Shown: piece after piece, positions 1-8,042 of the stretch
How the letters are laid out: each line of letters begins with the position of its first letter
Position numbering within the stretch: the first letter of the stretch is position 1
Assembly (NCBI GenBank): GCA_964544115.1
Contig: CAZJBP010000035.1
Span: 1-24,315 of the forward strand
Direction of reading: 5' to 3'
Source of the DNA: CAZJBP01 sp964544115
Lineage (GTDB): Bacteria > Verrucomicrobiota > Kiritimatiellia > UBA8416 > JADHWI01
Length of the DNA: 24,315 bases
Translations under genes and position numbers: made by a program
Notes under the pieces: generated by a model
What the model was told of the DNA's origin: nothing
The model's database searches: none
Seen by the model: the letters and a program-made list of their open reading frames with translations, nothing else

Positions 1-2
1 CT

Positions 3-1427
3 CCTGCCGGAGCCGTGGCGCTGGCCGTCGCCGCGCGATCGGCCGAACGCACAAGCGATGGCGGCGGAGCCGCCGCGACGGCAGGCGGGGCCGCAGCCGC
101 GCGCTCGGACGCGATGGCGGGAAGCCCGGTCGAACGCGCGCGCCTGTCGGCGGCGGCGGGCGAAGCGACGAAGCCGGCGGAGGCGGCAAGCGCCGGCGGA
201 GCCGGGCTGGCCGCCGCGGCACGGGGGCCTGCGGCGATGGACGTCAGCGTACCCAGCGCATCCGAGTCAAGGGCTCTCACGCCCACCGACATTGCCACGC
301 CGCAGGGCGCCGCGCGCCTGCACAAGTCGCTGATCGCCGTCGGCACGCCGCCCCCGCCCGAATCCGTGCCGGACAAGGCGATCTACCAGATGCGTAAGCC
401 CGACAAGCGCCGGCAGCATATCAGCGAGCTGGGCGGGTCCCCGGCGACCGAGCAGGCGGTGGAAGATGGGCTGGACTGGCTGGCCAAGGTGCAGAGCGAC
501 GACGGGCGCTGGGATATCGATGGTTTCAAGACCGTGAACGTCAGCGGAGGGGCCGGGGACCGGATTGACGCCGACGTCGCGATCACCGGCCTGTCCCTGC
601 TCGCCTACCTCGGCGCAGGCTACACCCACGCCGACGGCAAGCACAAGGAGACCGTGCTCAAGGCGCTCGACTGGGTGATCGGCGGGCAGAAGCCCGACGG
701 CGACCTGCGCCGCGGCGGACAGATGTACGACCAGGCCATGGCCACGGCGGCACTGTGCGAAGCGCTGTCCCTGACCGGCGACGAGCGGCTGCGGCCGCCG
801 GCCGAACTCGCCGTGCAGTTCATTCTGCAGGCGCAGACCCCTGAATCGGGCTGGCGCTACCAGCCCCGTGAAGACAGCGACACATCGGTGACCGGCTGGC
901 AGATCCTGGCCATGAAGAGCGCGCAGATCGCAGGCCTCGCTATTCCCGAGCAGCACCTGCGCTGGACCGGGATGTGGCTGGACAAGGTCCGGAAGGGCGA
1001 AACCGGCGGCCTCTACACGTACAAGCCGGGGCACGCCGTGACCACGATCATGACCGCCGAGGGTTGGTTCTGCCAGTTGTTCATGGGCGCTCAAGGCCGC
1101 ACCCGCGGCCAGTCCGAATCCGTGAGCTACCTCATGCAGGCCCCGCCCGTCTGGAACCCGGTCGAGCGCGGCGCGATCAACCTGTACTACTGGTACTATG
1201 CGACACTGGCGCTGCACCTGTCCGCCGCGCCGGAATTCAAGGAGTGGAACGCGGCCCTGACCCGCGCGCTACTGGAGGGGCGAGTGAAGAGCGGGCCGGC
1301 GGCGGGGAGCTGGGAGCCTTCCTGCCTGCTCGCCGAGCGCGGCGGCCGGCTTTACACGACGGTCATGGGCTGCCTCTGCCTCGAGGTCTACTACCGCTTC
1401 ATGCCGCTCTACCAGGCCCCGCCGTAA
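3..1427 (+). CDS. Prenyltransferase/squalene-cyclase-like repeat protein (5' partial)
   Basis: The frame is open to the left edge of the window, so the true start is probably outside; the first in-window candidate is a GTG at 15. The visible N-terminal ~110 residues are Ala/Gly-rich low-complexity sequence, followed by a short Pro-rich stretch. From about residue 145 to the end there are helical repeats of the prenyltransferase/squalene oxidase (alpha-alpha barrel) type, with QW-like motifs such as VQSDDGRW, GQKPDGDL and AQTPESGW. In known proteins this fold binds terpenes or serves as a scaffold. Large, uncharacterised proteins with this domain are common in planctomycetes and relatives, often without demonstrated cyclase activity. 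I see no DxDD-type cyclase motif in the visible part, so an enzymatic role is not supported. The gene converges on the OmpA-like gene, with 38 bases between the stop codons. Confidence 0.75.
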   Translation, partial: PAGAVALAVAARSAERTSDGGGAAATAGGAAAARSDAMAGSPVERARLSAAAGEATKPAEAASAGGAGLAAAARGPAAMDVSVPSASESRALTPTDIATPQGAARLHKSLIAVGTPPPPESVPDKAIYQMRKPDKRRQHISELGGSPATEQAVEDGLDWLAKVQSDDGRWDIDGFKTVNVSGGAGDRIDADVAITGLSLLAYLGAGYTHADGKHKETVLKALDWVIGGQKPDGDLRRGGQMYDQAMATAALCEALSLTGDERLRPPAELAVQFILQAQTPESGWRYQPREDSDTSVTGWQILAMKSAQIAGLAIPEQHLRWTGMWLDKVRKGETGGLYTYKPGHAVTTIMTAEGWFCQLFMGAQGRTRGQSESVSYLMQAPPVWNPVERGAINLYYWYYATLALHLSAAPEFKEWNAALTRALLEGRVKSGPAAGSWEPSCLLAERGGRLYTTVMGCLCLEVYYRFMPLYQAPP

Positions 1428-1465
1428 TACGGCCCGCTCGCGCTCGCGGCCCCGTTTCCGCCCGC

Positions 1466-2761
1466 TTACGGCGTCGGCGGCGTCCGGCGGATGTAAATCT
1501 CCATGCGGCGATTGACGGGGTTTCCGGCGGCCGGGTCGTTGGCAGCCTTGGGGCGCTTGGACCCGTAGCCGACGGCCTCGACGCGATTCTTCTCCACGCC
1601 GCACTTCTTCACAAAGTGGTCGCGGACGGCTTCGGCCCGCCGCTGGGTCTGCTTGAGGTCGTCCTTGGTGACGGCTCCAGCCGTGAGGTCCATGTGACCC
1701 TCGATGCGCGCCTGTGCGCCGGGGTCGGCCTTCAGCACCTTCGCGATCGCGTCCAGATCGGAAACGTACTCGGCCTTGATGTCCGACTCGTCCTTGTCGA
1801 ACGTCATCTGCAGTTCGTAGAACTCCAGGTCGTCGGCCTTCTCCAGGGGCTGGGTGTGATCCTCGATCGCCTCGTGCCCGTCCGTAACGCCGCCGCCGTC
1901 GGTGTCCCGAAGAAGCGGGTTGGTCTTGTGCGTAAGAGCTTCCTCGCCATCCTTCAGCCCGTCGTAGTCGGTGTCCGGATTGAGCGGGTCGGTCTTGTAC
2001 GTCTCCACCTCTTCACGGTCGGTCAGACCATCGCGATCCGTGTCGGCATCCACGGCGGGCTGGGTCACCTTCTCGGGAACGGCTTGGGTGACAGCGACAG
2101 GGGCCACCTCTGCGGGGATGGCCGCGGCGGGCGCCACGATGGGCTCAGGGCCTTCCTGCTCGCTGCTCCAGACGATGCCGGCCGACAGGATGAGGTTCTG
2201 CTCAGTGTCGTCGCCGGCGGACAACCAGCGGGCGTCGGCCCTCAGCGCCCAGGCGCCGGTCAGGTGGTACATCGCGCCGGCGCCCGCCCGCAGGCAGGCT
2301 TCCGTCTGATCGCCGACGTCCTCGTCATAGCGGATCGCGCCGATGCCCGCGGCCAGATAGGGGTCAAAGCGATCCCAGCGGCTGAGGTGGTAGAGCGCGT
2401 CCAGGCTCAGCCGGTACGACGCTGTGTCATGTACGCCGGCGCCGGCCTCTTCTTCGAGCCGGGACACGGGCTGATCGGTCCGCCAGTCACGGCGCATGTT
2501 CTCTTCAAGGTCCGGGGTAACGTCCAGGACCGCTTCCAGCGTCCAGTGCTCGGAGACGTCGCGGCCGACCTGAAGCGAGCCGACGAACCCGTCGTCCAGC
2601 GCCTCGTCCCCCTCAAAATTGAGCCAGCCGCCGGACACGCCGACCGTCCAGCCGCGGGCAGCGTCGGCCGACTTCATGGCCTCCGTATCGGGCTCCGCCA
2701 GAGCCTGGCCGCCAGCCGCCCACACCACGATCAAGCCCAGAGCCAGAATACGCGCGTTCAT
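1466..2761 (-). CDS. OmpA-family outer-membrane protein with thrombospondin type 3 repeats
   Basis: 431 residues from the chosen ATG, which has GGGAGG eight bases upstream; a longer frame upstream lacks this signal. Residues 1-22 form a signal peptide ending ALA|EPD. Residues ~35-200 alternate short strand-like stretches, consistent with an eight-stranded outer-membrane barrel. Residues ~238-305 carry Ca-binding TSP3 repeats (DTDRDGLTD, DTDYDGLKDGEE, DTDGGGVTDGHE). Residues ~315-427 are an OmpA/MotB peptidoglycan-binding domain with GHMD (Asp358), the RRAEAV helix (Arg374/375) and the terminal NRRMEIYIRR. By family knowledge it tethers the outer membrane to peptidoglycan, so a Gram-negative envelope is implied. 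A Pro/Ala/Val-rich linker (~203-237) separates barrel and repeats. It lies downstream of brnA on the same strand but is 92 bases away and probably independent. Confidence 0.9.
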   Translation of the reverse strand: MNARILALGLIVVWAAGGQALAEPDTEAMKSADAARGWTVGVSGGWLNFEGDEALDDGFVGSLQVGRDVSEHWTLEAVLDVTPDLEENMRRDWRTDQPVSRLEEEAGAGVHDTASYRLSLDALYHLSRWDRFDPYLAAGIGAIRYDEDVGDQTEACLRAGAGAMYHLTGAWALRADARWLSAGDDTEQNLILSAGIVWSSEQEGPEPIVAPAAAIPAEVAPVAVTQAVPEKVTQPAVDADTDRDGLTDREEVETYKTDPLNPDTDYDGLKDGEEALTHKTNPLLRDTDGGGVTDGHEAIEDHTQPLEKADDLEFYELQMTFDKDESDIKAEYVSDLDAIAKVLKADPGAQARIEGHMDLTAGAVTKDDLKQTQRRAEAVRDHFVKKCGVEKNRVEAVGYGSKRPKAANDPAAGNPVNRRMEIYIRRTPPTP

Positions 2762-2853
2762 ATAGACACCCTCCCGCCTGCAACATCTGCCCATCACCTT
2801 CGGCAGGCGCCCACGATGCTAAATCGCCCAGCGAAACGCAACAGTCAAACGGC

Positions 2854-3108
2854 TCACGATGCCTTCTTGATCTCTTCGCGGACGACTTTGCGAAGGATAT
2901 CTTCAAGCGGCTGTTCCTTGTGGGTAATGTGCGAACGAAGAGCGTCGTTGAGCATGGTTTGGTAGTTTCCGCCGCCTTGTTCTTCGACCTTGGTCTTGAA
3001 CCAGTCGAGGATGGCGCGGTCCAACCGAATCGTGATTCGCACCTTGTTTTCGGATGCCGGCAAGACGGCCCCCCGCCGGGCCCTGCTGAAGTCATAGTTG
3101 GCTTTCAT
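2854..3108 (-). CDS. brnA: BrnA-family antitoxin
   Basis: 84 residues. The start chosen is the ATG that overlaps the end of brnT by 17 bases; a longer upstream frame has no family similarity. The middle contains the ribbon-helix-helix-like segment with VRITIRLD followed by ILDWFK and NYQTMLNDALR, typical of BrnA antitoxins. These bind DNA as dimers, neutralise BrnT and repress the operon. The basic and acidic C-terminus (ILRKVVREEIKKAS) is the likely toxin-contacting part. The pair is in the standard brnT-brnA order. Family assignment is firm; the regulatory role here is inferred from the family and from the direct repeats in the promoter. Confidence 0.88.
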   Translation of the reverse strand: MKANYDFSRARRGAVLPASENKVRITIRLDRAILDWFKTKVEEQGGGNYQTMLNDALRSHITHKEQPLEDILRKVVREEIKKAS

Positions 3109-3358
3109 ACTGTTGCACCTCTGACCGCGCGGCCTTTCTCGCCGAGATGATGCGGATGTTCTCACCTCGCCACGTATACACGAGCACGAGCAGGCGACCG
3201 AAACCGTCCATGCCGATGGTCACGAAGCGACACTCCTCGCCGACTGTTTGGTCAAGCGTGAGCGCGTTCGGATCCTCGAACACGGCAAACGTGTCGGCAA
3301 AGGACACCGCGTGCTTCGACTCGTTCTGTCTGGCTTTCGACCGATCCCACTCAAACAT
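3092..3358 (-). CDS. brnT: BrnT-family ribonuclease toxin
   Basis: 88 residues from the ATG encoding MFEWDRSKARQNESKHAVSF, the classic BrnT opening (F-x-W-D/N-x-x-K-x-x-x-N-x-x-K-H-x-V-S-F). Downstream come the FEDP segment, the E-x-R motif region (GEECRFVTIG), and the RIISARKAARSE stretch near the C-terminus, which holds conserved Arg residues of the RelE-like fold. BrnT toxins are RNases that block translation. Another ATG lies two codons upstream (3362-3364), but it abuts the predicted -10 box, so the inner ATG is preferred. The gene lies downstream of the U32-family gene on the same strand but has its own promoter. Confidence 0.9.
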   Translation of the reverse strand: MFEWDRSKARQNESKHAVSFADTFAVFEDPNALTLDQTVGEECRFVTIGMDGFGRLLVLVYTWRGENIRIISARKAARSEVQQYESQL

Positions 3359-3364
3359 TGCCAT

Positions 3365-3394
3365 AATGTATGCACACCTGTATGCACACGTCAA
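3365..3394 (-). promoter_or_regulatory. Predicted brnTA promoter with leaderless start
   Basis: Read on the minus strand, TTGACG (3389-3394) and TACATT (3365-3370) are separated by exactly 18 bases, giving a good sigma-70-like pair. The expected transcription start, about seven bases past the -10, falls on or next to the brnT ATG at 3356-3358. The mRNA would therefore be leaderless or nearly so. No Shine-Dalgarno sequence is seen before that ATG. Confidence 0.6.
3367..3389. repeat. Tandem 11-bp direct repeat in the brnTA promoter spacer (operator candidate)
   Basis: The plus strand reads TGTATGCACAC twice, at 3367-3377 and 3379-3389, with one base between, giving a 12-bp period that places both copies close to the same helical face. 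The repeat fills the spacer between the -35 and -10 boxes. BrnA antitoxins are known to autorepress their operon, so this is the natural candidate operator. Binding itself is inferred. Confidence 0.55.
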
Positions 3395-3422
3395 TCACTT
3401 GTTTTCGCCCCACACCCCACCT

Positions 3423-5939
3423 TCAGCCCTGTCTTGCGCCGGCATCGATGCCGCGCCGCACGTTGCCGGTGTGGCACGGTCCCGGAACGTGGCCGGAGCG
3501 CACCGCCCGCCAGACCTCACGGGCCCGCTCCGGCGTGTACGGCCGATGCATGAAGTCCACACGAAAATGGCGCAGCCCGGCACCGCGTAACTCGCCGAGC
3601 ACGGCCGCGAGGCAGAACGGTCGTTCGCCGACGACCGTCGTGCGGCAGTGGTGTGAGATGGCAATGACGCGGTCGCCGGAAGCCGACACCAACGTCTCCG
3701 TCCGGCGGCTGCCGGCCTCCTGCCGGCAGCGGGCGCAGGCCTCTCCGCGCACGCAGGTCTCAGACACAAACAGCGGCGAATCCTGGTAGACCGGCGCCAC
3801 CGCCATCCGGGCGACCGCCTCGGGCAGGCGCCGCCAGTTGTTCAGGTCGTCCTCCGGCGAAAGCGTGACGCTGCACATCCCCATGGCCGCCAGCCCGGCC
3901 GCCGACGACGCATTCAGGGCGTAGAGCGTCCAGTCCGCCGAAAGGTCGAGAACCTGCGGCCCGCCCTCGCCGCGCTCCCGCAGGCAGGTCCAGCCGGCCA
4001 AGCCGCCGACTTCCCACCGCGACCACCCGGTGTCGCGCCAATGGCGCACGGCGGCGTTCAACGCCGCCTCTTCCTCGCCGCGCTCCAGCACCGGCAGCGC
4101 GATGCGCACGCGGTCACGCGGCAGCGGGCACTGCCGCATCCAGTCGTCCAGCGTGGGCAGCGCGTCCGGGTTCAGCTCCACGACGAGTTCATCCACGCCG
4201 GCCCAGTCCTCGTCCGTGAAGGCGGCCAGACACTCGGGCTGGTCGGTTTTGAGCGCCCACGTCTCCCGCCCCTCGGCGTGCGGCGTCACATCAGGCACGT
4301 CGCTCCCGACGTGCGCCCGCGCCCGGGCCACCCAGGCCGCGCGCACCTGCACCGCCTGGGCCTCGACAGCCTCAGCCGCGGCGCGGCGCACGCCGTTGAG
4401 TACCGAGGCGGGCACAAACAGGCCCGCGGGGTTGTCGACCGCCAGGTCGGCCAACGCCAGGCGCGTGTTCCCCAGTCGGGCGAAGGCCTGCCGCGCCGCC
4501 TCCGCCACGACTCCCGCGTCGCGCGCGGGCTCGAACCGGCCCGCGCACTCGCCCGCTGCGGCCGCCACGGGGGCGCCCGGCAGGTTCAGCTCCACCGAGG
4601 CCCGCCAGCTCAGCCCGTCGGCGCGCACGCCGAGCGCCGCGCGCAGCGGCTGGCGAAACGCCCAGGCGCCGGGACGCGGCCGGCTGAAGGTGTAGGTGCG
4701 CTTCACGGCCTGCGACGACGCGCAGTAGACGGCCGCGCCCTCGGGGATTTCCGGCGCGTCGGCCGGCAGGGCAACTTCCACCCAAGCACCCGCATCGACC
4801 GCGAACACGCTGCGCCGCGAGCGGCCCGCAGGGTCGCTCGCCCACAGGTCGTCGACCGCAAACCCGTACGGCGCGCTCTCCCCCGGCAGATCGACCTGGA
4901 TGCCGTCGTGCCGCTCCAGAGCCCGGTTGGTCACGAACCGCAGCCGGCGGCCGGCAGCCGGCTCCCCTCGGCGCGGCGGCGCCCCGCTGCTGACGCCGGC
5001 CACCGCCCCGATCCGGGCGCCGCGGTGGCCCACCGTCTCCGCGTCCACCGCGCCGCGGTGCGACTCCCCGTCGAGGTAGAGCTCGGTCCACGGACGGCTG
5101 AAGATCGTCTGCGCATCCGCCGCCATGGCCTCGCGCTCGGAGCGGCTGAGCGTCCCATCCACCGCGCCACGGTAGAGTTGCGCGAGGCAGGCGACGTACA
5201 GCGGGTTCTTCTTGCGCCCCTCGATCTTCAGCGACGCCACGCCCGCTGCCGCCAAATCCCCCACGCGCTCGACGCGCGCCATGTCCTTCATCGAGAACGG
5301 GTGGCCCGATCGGCCGTCCGCCGCGCGAAACGCCTCCCGGCACGGATACGCGCAGCGACCGCGGTTGCCGCTGCGTCCGCGCAGGTGCGACGAGTAAAGG
5401 CACAGACCGCTGTAGCAGTAGCACAGCGCGCCGTGGACGAACACCTCGACCTCGATGCCGCCGGAGGCGGCGATGGCCCGGATCTCATTCAGCGACAACT
5501 CGCGCGCCAGCGTGACGCGGGAGAAGCCCAGCTCGCGCAGCGCCCGCGCGCCGGCCACGTTATGCACTGCCATCTGCGTGCTGGCATGCAGGCGCAGCGC
5601 GGGAAACAGCGCCCGCGCGATGCGGGCCACGCCCAGGTCCTGCACGATGATCGCGTCCGCGCCCGCTTCGCTCAGCACCGCCAGCGTATCGACCAGTTCC
5701 GGCAACTCGTCCTGCTGAACCAGCGTATTGACCGTGGCATAGACACGGCGCGGCACCGTCTGCCCATGGGCATAGGCGGCGATTTCGCCGAGCTCGTCCA
5801 CGGTAAAGTTGGCCGCATCGGCGCGCGCGGAGAAGCGCTGCAGGCCAAGATAGACGGCGTCAGCGCCGTGCTCGAAGGCCGCAAAGGCGGCGTCCAGGTC
5901 GCCCGCCGGCGCCAGCACTTCGGGTTTCGGGTTGTTCAT
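3423..5939 (-). CDS. U32-family protein (putative RNA-modification protein, formerly peptidase U32)
   Basis: 838 residues. The N-terminal ~300 residues form the U32 TIM-barrel-like domain. It opens with KPEVLAPAGDLDAAFAAFEHG, carries the family signature EVEVFVHGALCYCYSGLCLYSS around residues 163-184, and has cysteines at 173, 175, 180, 196 and 200 (RCAYPCR). In characterised relatives (E. coli RlhA, TrhP) such cysteines bind an iron-sulphur cluster, and the proteins take part in hydroxylation of 23S rRNA or tRNA. The C-terminal ~500 residues correspond to the long-form U32 extension (DUF3656-like region and beyond) and end in another Cys-rich segment (CVRGEACARC, about 90 residues before the end). 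The ATG has GGAGAGG upstream. The gene is divergent from the GNAT gene. The substrate cannot be told from sequence; proteolysis is not supported for this family today. Confidence 0.85.
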   Translation of the reverse strand: MNNPKPEVLAPAGDLDAAFAAFEHGADAVYLGLQRFSARADAANFTVDELGEIAAYAHGQTVPRRVYATVNTLVQQDELPELVDTLAVLSEAGADAIIVQDLGVARIARALFPALRLHASTQMAVHNVAGARALRELGFSRVTLARELSLNEIRAIAASGGIEVEVFVHGALCYCYSGLCLYSSHLRGRSGNRGRCAYPCREAFRAADGRSGHPFSMKDMARVERVGDLAAAGVASLKIEGRKKNPLYVACLAQLYRGAVDGTLSRSEREAMAADAQTIFSRPWTELYLDGESHRGAVDAETVGHRGARIGAVAGVSSGAPPRRGEPAAGRRLRFVTNRALERHDGIQVDLPGESAPYGFAVDDLWASDPAGRSRRSVFAVDAGAWVEVALPADAPEIPEGAAVYCASSQAVKRTYTFSRPRPGAWAFRQPLRAALGVRADGLSWRASVELNLPGAPVAAAAGECAGRFEPARDAGVVAEAARQAFARLGNTRLALADLAVDNPAGLFVPASVLNGVRRAAAEAVEAQAVQVRAAWVARARAHVGSDVPDVTPHAEGRETWALKTDQPECLAAFTDEDWAGVDELVVELNPDALPTLDDWMRQCPLPRDRVRIALPVLERGEEEAALNAAVRHWRDTGWSRWEVGGLAGWTCLRERGEGGPQVLDLSADWTLYALNASSAAGLAAMGMCSVTLSPEDDLNNWRRLPEAVARMAVAPVYQDSPLFVSETCVRGEACARCRQEAGSRRTETLVSASGDRVIAISHHCRTTVVGERPFCLAAVLGELRGAGLRHFRVDFMHRPYTPERAREVWRAVRSGHVPGPCHTGNVRRGIDAGARQG

Positions 5940-5982
5940 CGCGCCTCTCCGGCCCCTTGGCCGCTCCTGCCATATGCGGAAG

Positions 5983-6044
5983 CCCGCCGGGAGTCAATCC
6001 CGGGGTGCATCCCGACTACCCACCGCTTGACTCCCGGGGGGCGG
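5983..6044. promoter_or_regulatory. Inverted repeat with paired TTGACT hexamers in divergent intergenic region
   Basis: The arms at 5983-5997 and 6027-6041 are complementary over 15 bases with one mismatch, separated by 29 bases. Each arm, read outward, starts TTGACTCCCGG, so each offers a -35-like hexamer pointing at one of the divergent genes. On the minus strand TTGACT is followed after 17 bases by TATGGC. On the plus strand the matching -10 is weak (TACCCT at 16 bases). A smaller nested palindrome, CCGGGA...TCCCGG, lies at 5988-6004. A shared promoter or operator is inferred. Confidence 0.4.
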
Positions 6045-6103
6045 ATGTTACCCTCGCCCCATCACCGTCCGGTTCGGGCGGCCAAACCCCGCGGGAGACG
6101 AGC

Positions 6104-6583
6104 GTGACCCTCCACATCCGTGAAGCGCGCGTACAGGACGCGCCGGCTCTCGCCGCGCTGTGGCATGAAATGGCCGCCTTTCACGCTCAACACGATCCGC
6201 TCTGGAAGATCCGACGGGGAGGCCGGGAGGAGTATGCCGCCGCCATGCAGGAGGTCGTCCGCTCCAAAGAGCAGGCCGTCTTTGTGGCGTGCGAGGGTGA
6301 CCGGCCGGTTGGCTTTGTTTTGGCGCAGCTCGACCGGCGCGCCCGCGTCTTTGCCGGGGGCGAGCACGGCCTCATCGCCGACCTTGCCGTGACCGAGGCC
6401 TTCCGACGACGGGGCGTGGGCGAGCGGCTCCTGCGCCGGTCGATGCGCTGGTTTTCTTCCCAAGGCGTGAAGACCGTGGAGGTGCGCGTGGCCACGACCA
6501 ACCCCCTGTCCGCCGCCTTCTGGCGCAAGATGGGCTTCGAACCCTACATGACCCTCTGCCGGAAGAAGATCTCCAGCGGCTAA
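6104..6583 (+). CDS. GNAT-family N-acetyltransferase
   Basis: 159 residues from a GTG at 6104, preceded by GGGAG at a normal distance. The longer upstream frame runs through the inverted repeat and has no family similarity. The N-terminus (HIREARVQDAPALAALW) is typical GNAT beta1-alpha1. Strand beta4 (GLIADLAVTEAF) is followed by the acetyl-CoA pyrophosphate loop RRRGVGERLL at ~101-110. The C-terminal NPLSAAFWRKMGFEPY is motif B. By family it transfers an acetyl group from acetyl-CoA to an amine; the acceptor is unknown. It stands alone between the divergent U32 gene and the sugar-nucleotide pair, so context gives no substrate hint. Confidence 0.88.
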   Translation: MTLHIREARVQDAPALAALWHEMAAFHAQHDPLWKIRRGGREEYAAAMQEVVRSKEQAVFVACEGDRPVGFVLAQLDRRARVFAGGEHGLIADLAVTEAFRRRGVGERLLRRSMRWFSSQGVKTVEVRVATTNPLSAAFWRKMGFEPYMTLCRKKISSG

Positions 6584-6718
6584 GGGGCCCTGCTGCGGTC
6601 GGTCCGCGTCACGCCGGAGATGTCGCTTGACGGGCCGGAATCGATTGCGAGAGACTGCGGTTTTGATTTTCTTTGCGGACGAGCCGCGCACGGGGCGCGA
6701 CGAAACCGGAGCCGGACC

Positions 6719-8041
6719 ATGAGCAAGAAGATAGACCTTCTCGGGGCAATCAGCCGGAACGAAGCGCGCGTGGGCATCGTGGGCCTCGGCTACGTGGGTC
6801 TGCCCCTGCTGCTGGAGTTCTCCAAGGCCGGGCTGCCGGTCACGGGCTTTGACATCGACGAGGCCAAGGTCCGGCAGTTGCTGGCCGGCGAGTCCTACAT
6901 CCGCCACATCCCTGCCGACCGCATCCGCCAGACCTTCGCCGGATCTTCGCGGGCGACGGCCACCACCGACTTCAGGAAGATGACCGATTGCGCCGCGCTG
7001 ATCATCTGCGTGCCGACCCCGCTCACCCGCCACCGCGATCCGGACCTCAGCTACATCGAGGACACGGCCCACGCGATGGCCCCGCACATCCGCGCCGGCC
7101 AACTGGTCAGCCTGGAGTCCACCACCTACCCCGGCACGACCGACGAGGTGCTGGTGCCCATTTTGGAAACCGGTTCGGGCCTCAAAGCGGGAGAGGACTT
7201 CTTCGTGGCGTTCTCCCCGGAGCGCGAGGACCCCAACAACAGCGACTTCAGCACGTCGACCATCCCGAAGGTGGTGGGCGGGATCGACGCCGATTCGCTG
7301 GAGGTCGCCCGGGCCTTCTACGACCGGATCATCTGCAAGACCGTGCCGGTCTCGGATTGCCGCGCGGCCGAGGCGACAAAGCTGGTGGAAAACATCTTCC
7401 GCTGCATCAACATTGCCCTGGTCAACGAGCTCAAGGTGGTCTTCACCGAGATGGGCATCGACGTCTGGGAGGTCATCCGCGCCGCCAGCACCAAGCCGTT
7501 CGGGTTCATGCCCTTCTATCCCGGCCCGGGCCTCGGCGGACACTGCATCCCGATCGACCCCTTCTACCTGACGTGGAAGGCGCGGGAGTTCGGCGTGGCG
7601 ACCCGTTTCATCGAGCTGGCAGGCGAGATCAACACCGGCATGCCCCGCTACGTGGTTCAGCGCACGCTGATGGCGTTGAACGAGCGCGGGCGATCGCTCA
7701 AGGATGCACGGCTCCTGCTGGTCGGGCTGGCCTATAAGAAGAATGTCGACGACGACCGCGAGAGCCCCACCTACGTGCTGTGGGAGGAGTTCGAGCGGCA
7801 CGGCGCCAAGGTTTCGTACTACGATCCGTTCTGCCCCGTGGTGCGGCCCACGCGGGAGCACCCGCACTTTGCCGGCGTCCGCAGCGTGACGTGGGACGAA
7901 GCGGTCGGTGGCGGGTTCGACGTGGCGGTCGTTTCCACCGCGCACGACGGCGTGGACCACGGGGCGCTGGTGCGCGCATTGCCGCTGGTGATCGACTCGC
8001 GCGGGTCCTGCCCCGACGCAGCCAACGTGGTGAGGGCCTGA
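6719..8041 (+). CDS. UDP-sugar 6-dehydrogenase (UDP-Glc / UDP-GlcNAc dehydrogenase family)
   Basis: 440 residues from the ATG at 6719. An upstream in-frame start at 6620 would add a non-conserved extension. The NAD-binding Rossmann motif GLGYVGLP is at ~22-29. The catalytic core includes Lys221 and Asn225 (AATKLVENIF-type helix) and the nucleophilic Cys276 in GPGLGGHCIPIDPFYL. FSPEREDPNNSDFSTS followed by IPKVVGG resembles the UDP-N-acetylglucosamine 6-dehydrogenase (WbpA/TviB-like) branch more than plain UDP-glucose dehydrogenases. It would oxidise the C6 hydroxyl to a carboxylate, making a UDP-uronic acid in the cytoplasm for surface polysaccharide. It is one base from the epimerase gene downstream, which indicates a two-gene pathway. 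The exact sugar is unresolved. Confidence 0.9.
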   Translation: MSKKIDLLGAISRNEARVGIVGLGYVGLPLLLEFSKAGLPVTGFDIDEAKVRQLLAGESYIRHIPADRIRQTFAGSSRATATTDFRKMTDCAALIICVPTPLTRHRDPDLSYIEDTAHAMAPHIRAGQLVSLESTTYPGTTDEVLVPILETGSGLKAGEDFFVAFSPEREDPNNSDFSTSTIPKVVGGIDADSLEVARAFYDRIICKTVPVSDCRAAEATKLVENIFRCINIALVNELKVVFTEMGIDVWEVIRAASTKPFGFMPFYPGPGLGGHCIPIDPFYLTWKAREFGVATRFIELAGEINTGMPRYVVQRTLMALNERGRSLKDARLLLVGLAYKKNVDDDRESPTYVLWEEFERHGAKVSYYDPFCPVVRPTREHPHFAGVRSVTWDEAVGGGFDVAVVSTAHDGVDHGALVRALPLVIDSRGSCPDAANVVRA

Positions 8042-8042
8042 T

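Noticed and set aside
974..2965. Plus-strand 663-codon frame across the end of the first gene and the OmpA gene
   Set aside because: It overlaps two well-supported genes out of frame and has shadow-like composition.
6584..6718. Sigma-70 promoter before the nucleotide-sugar dehydrogenase
   Set aside because: A TTGACG exists (~6627), but no acceptable -10 hexamer lies at 16-18 bases.
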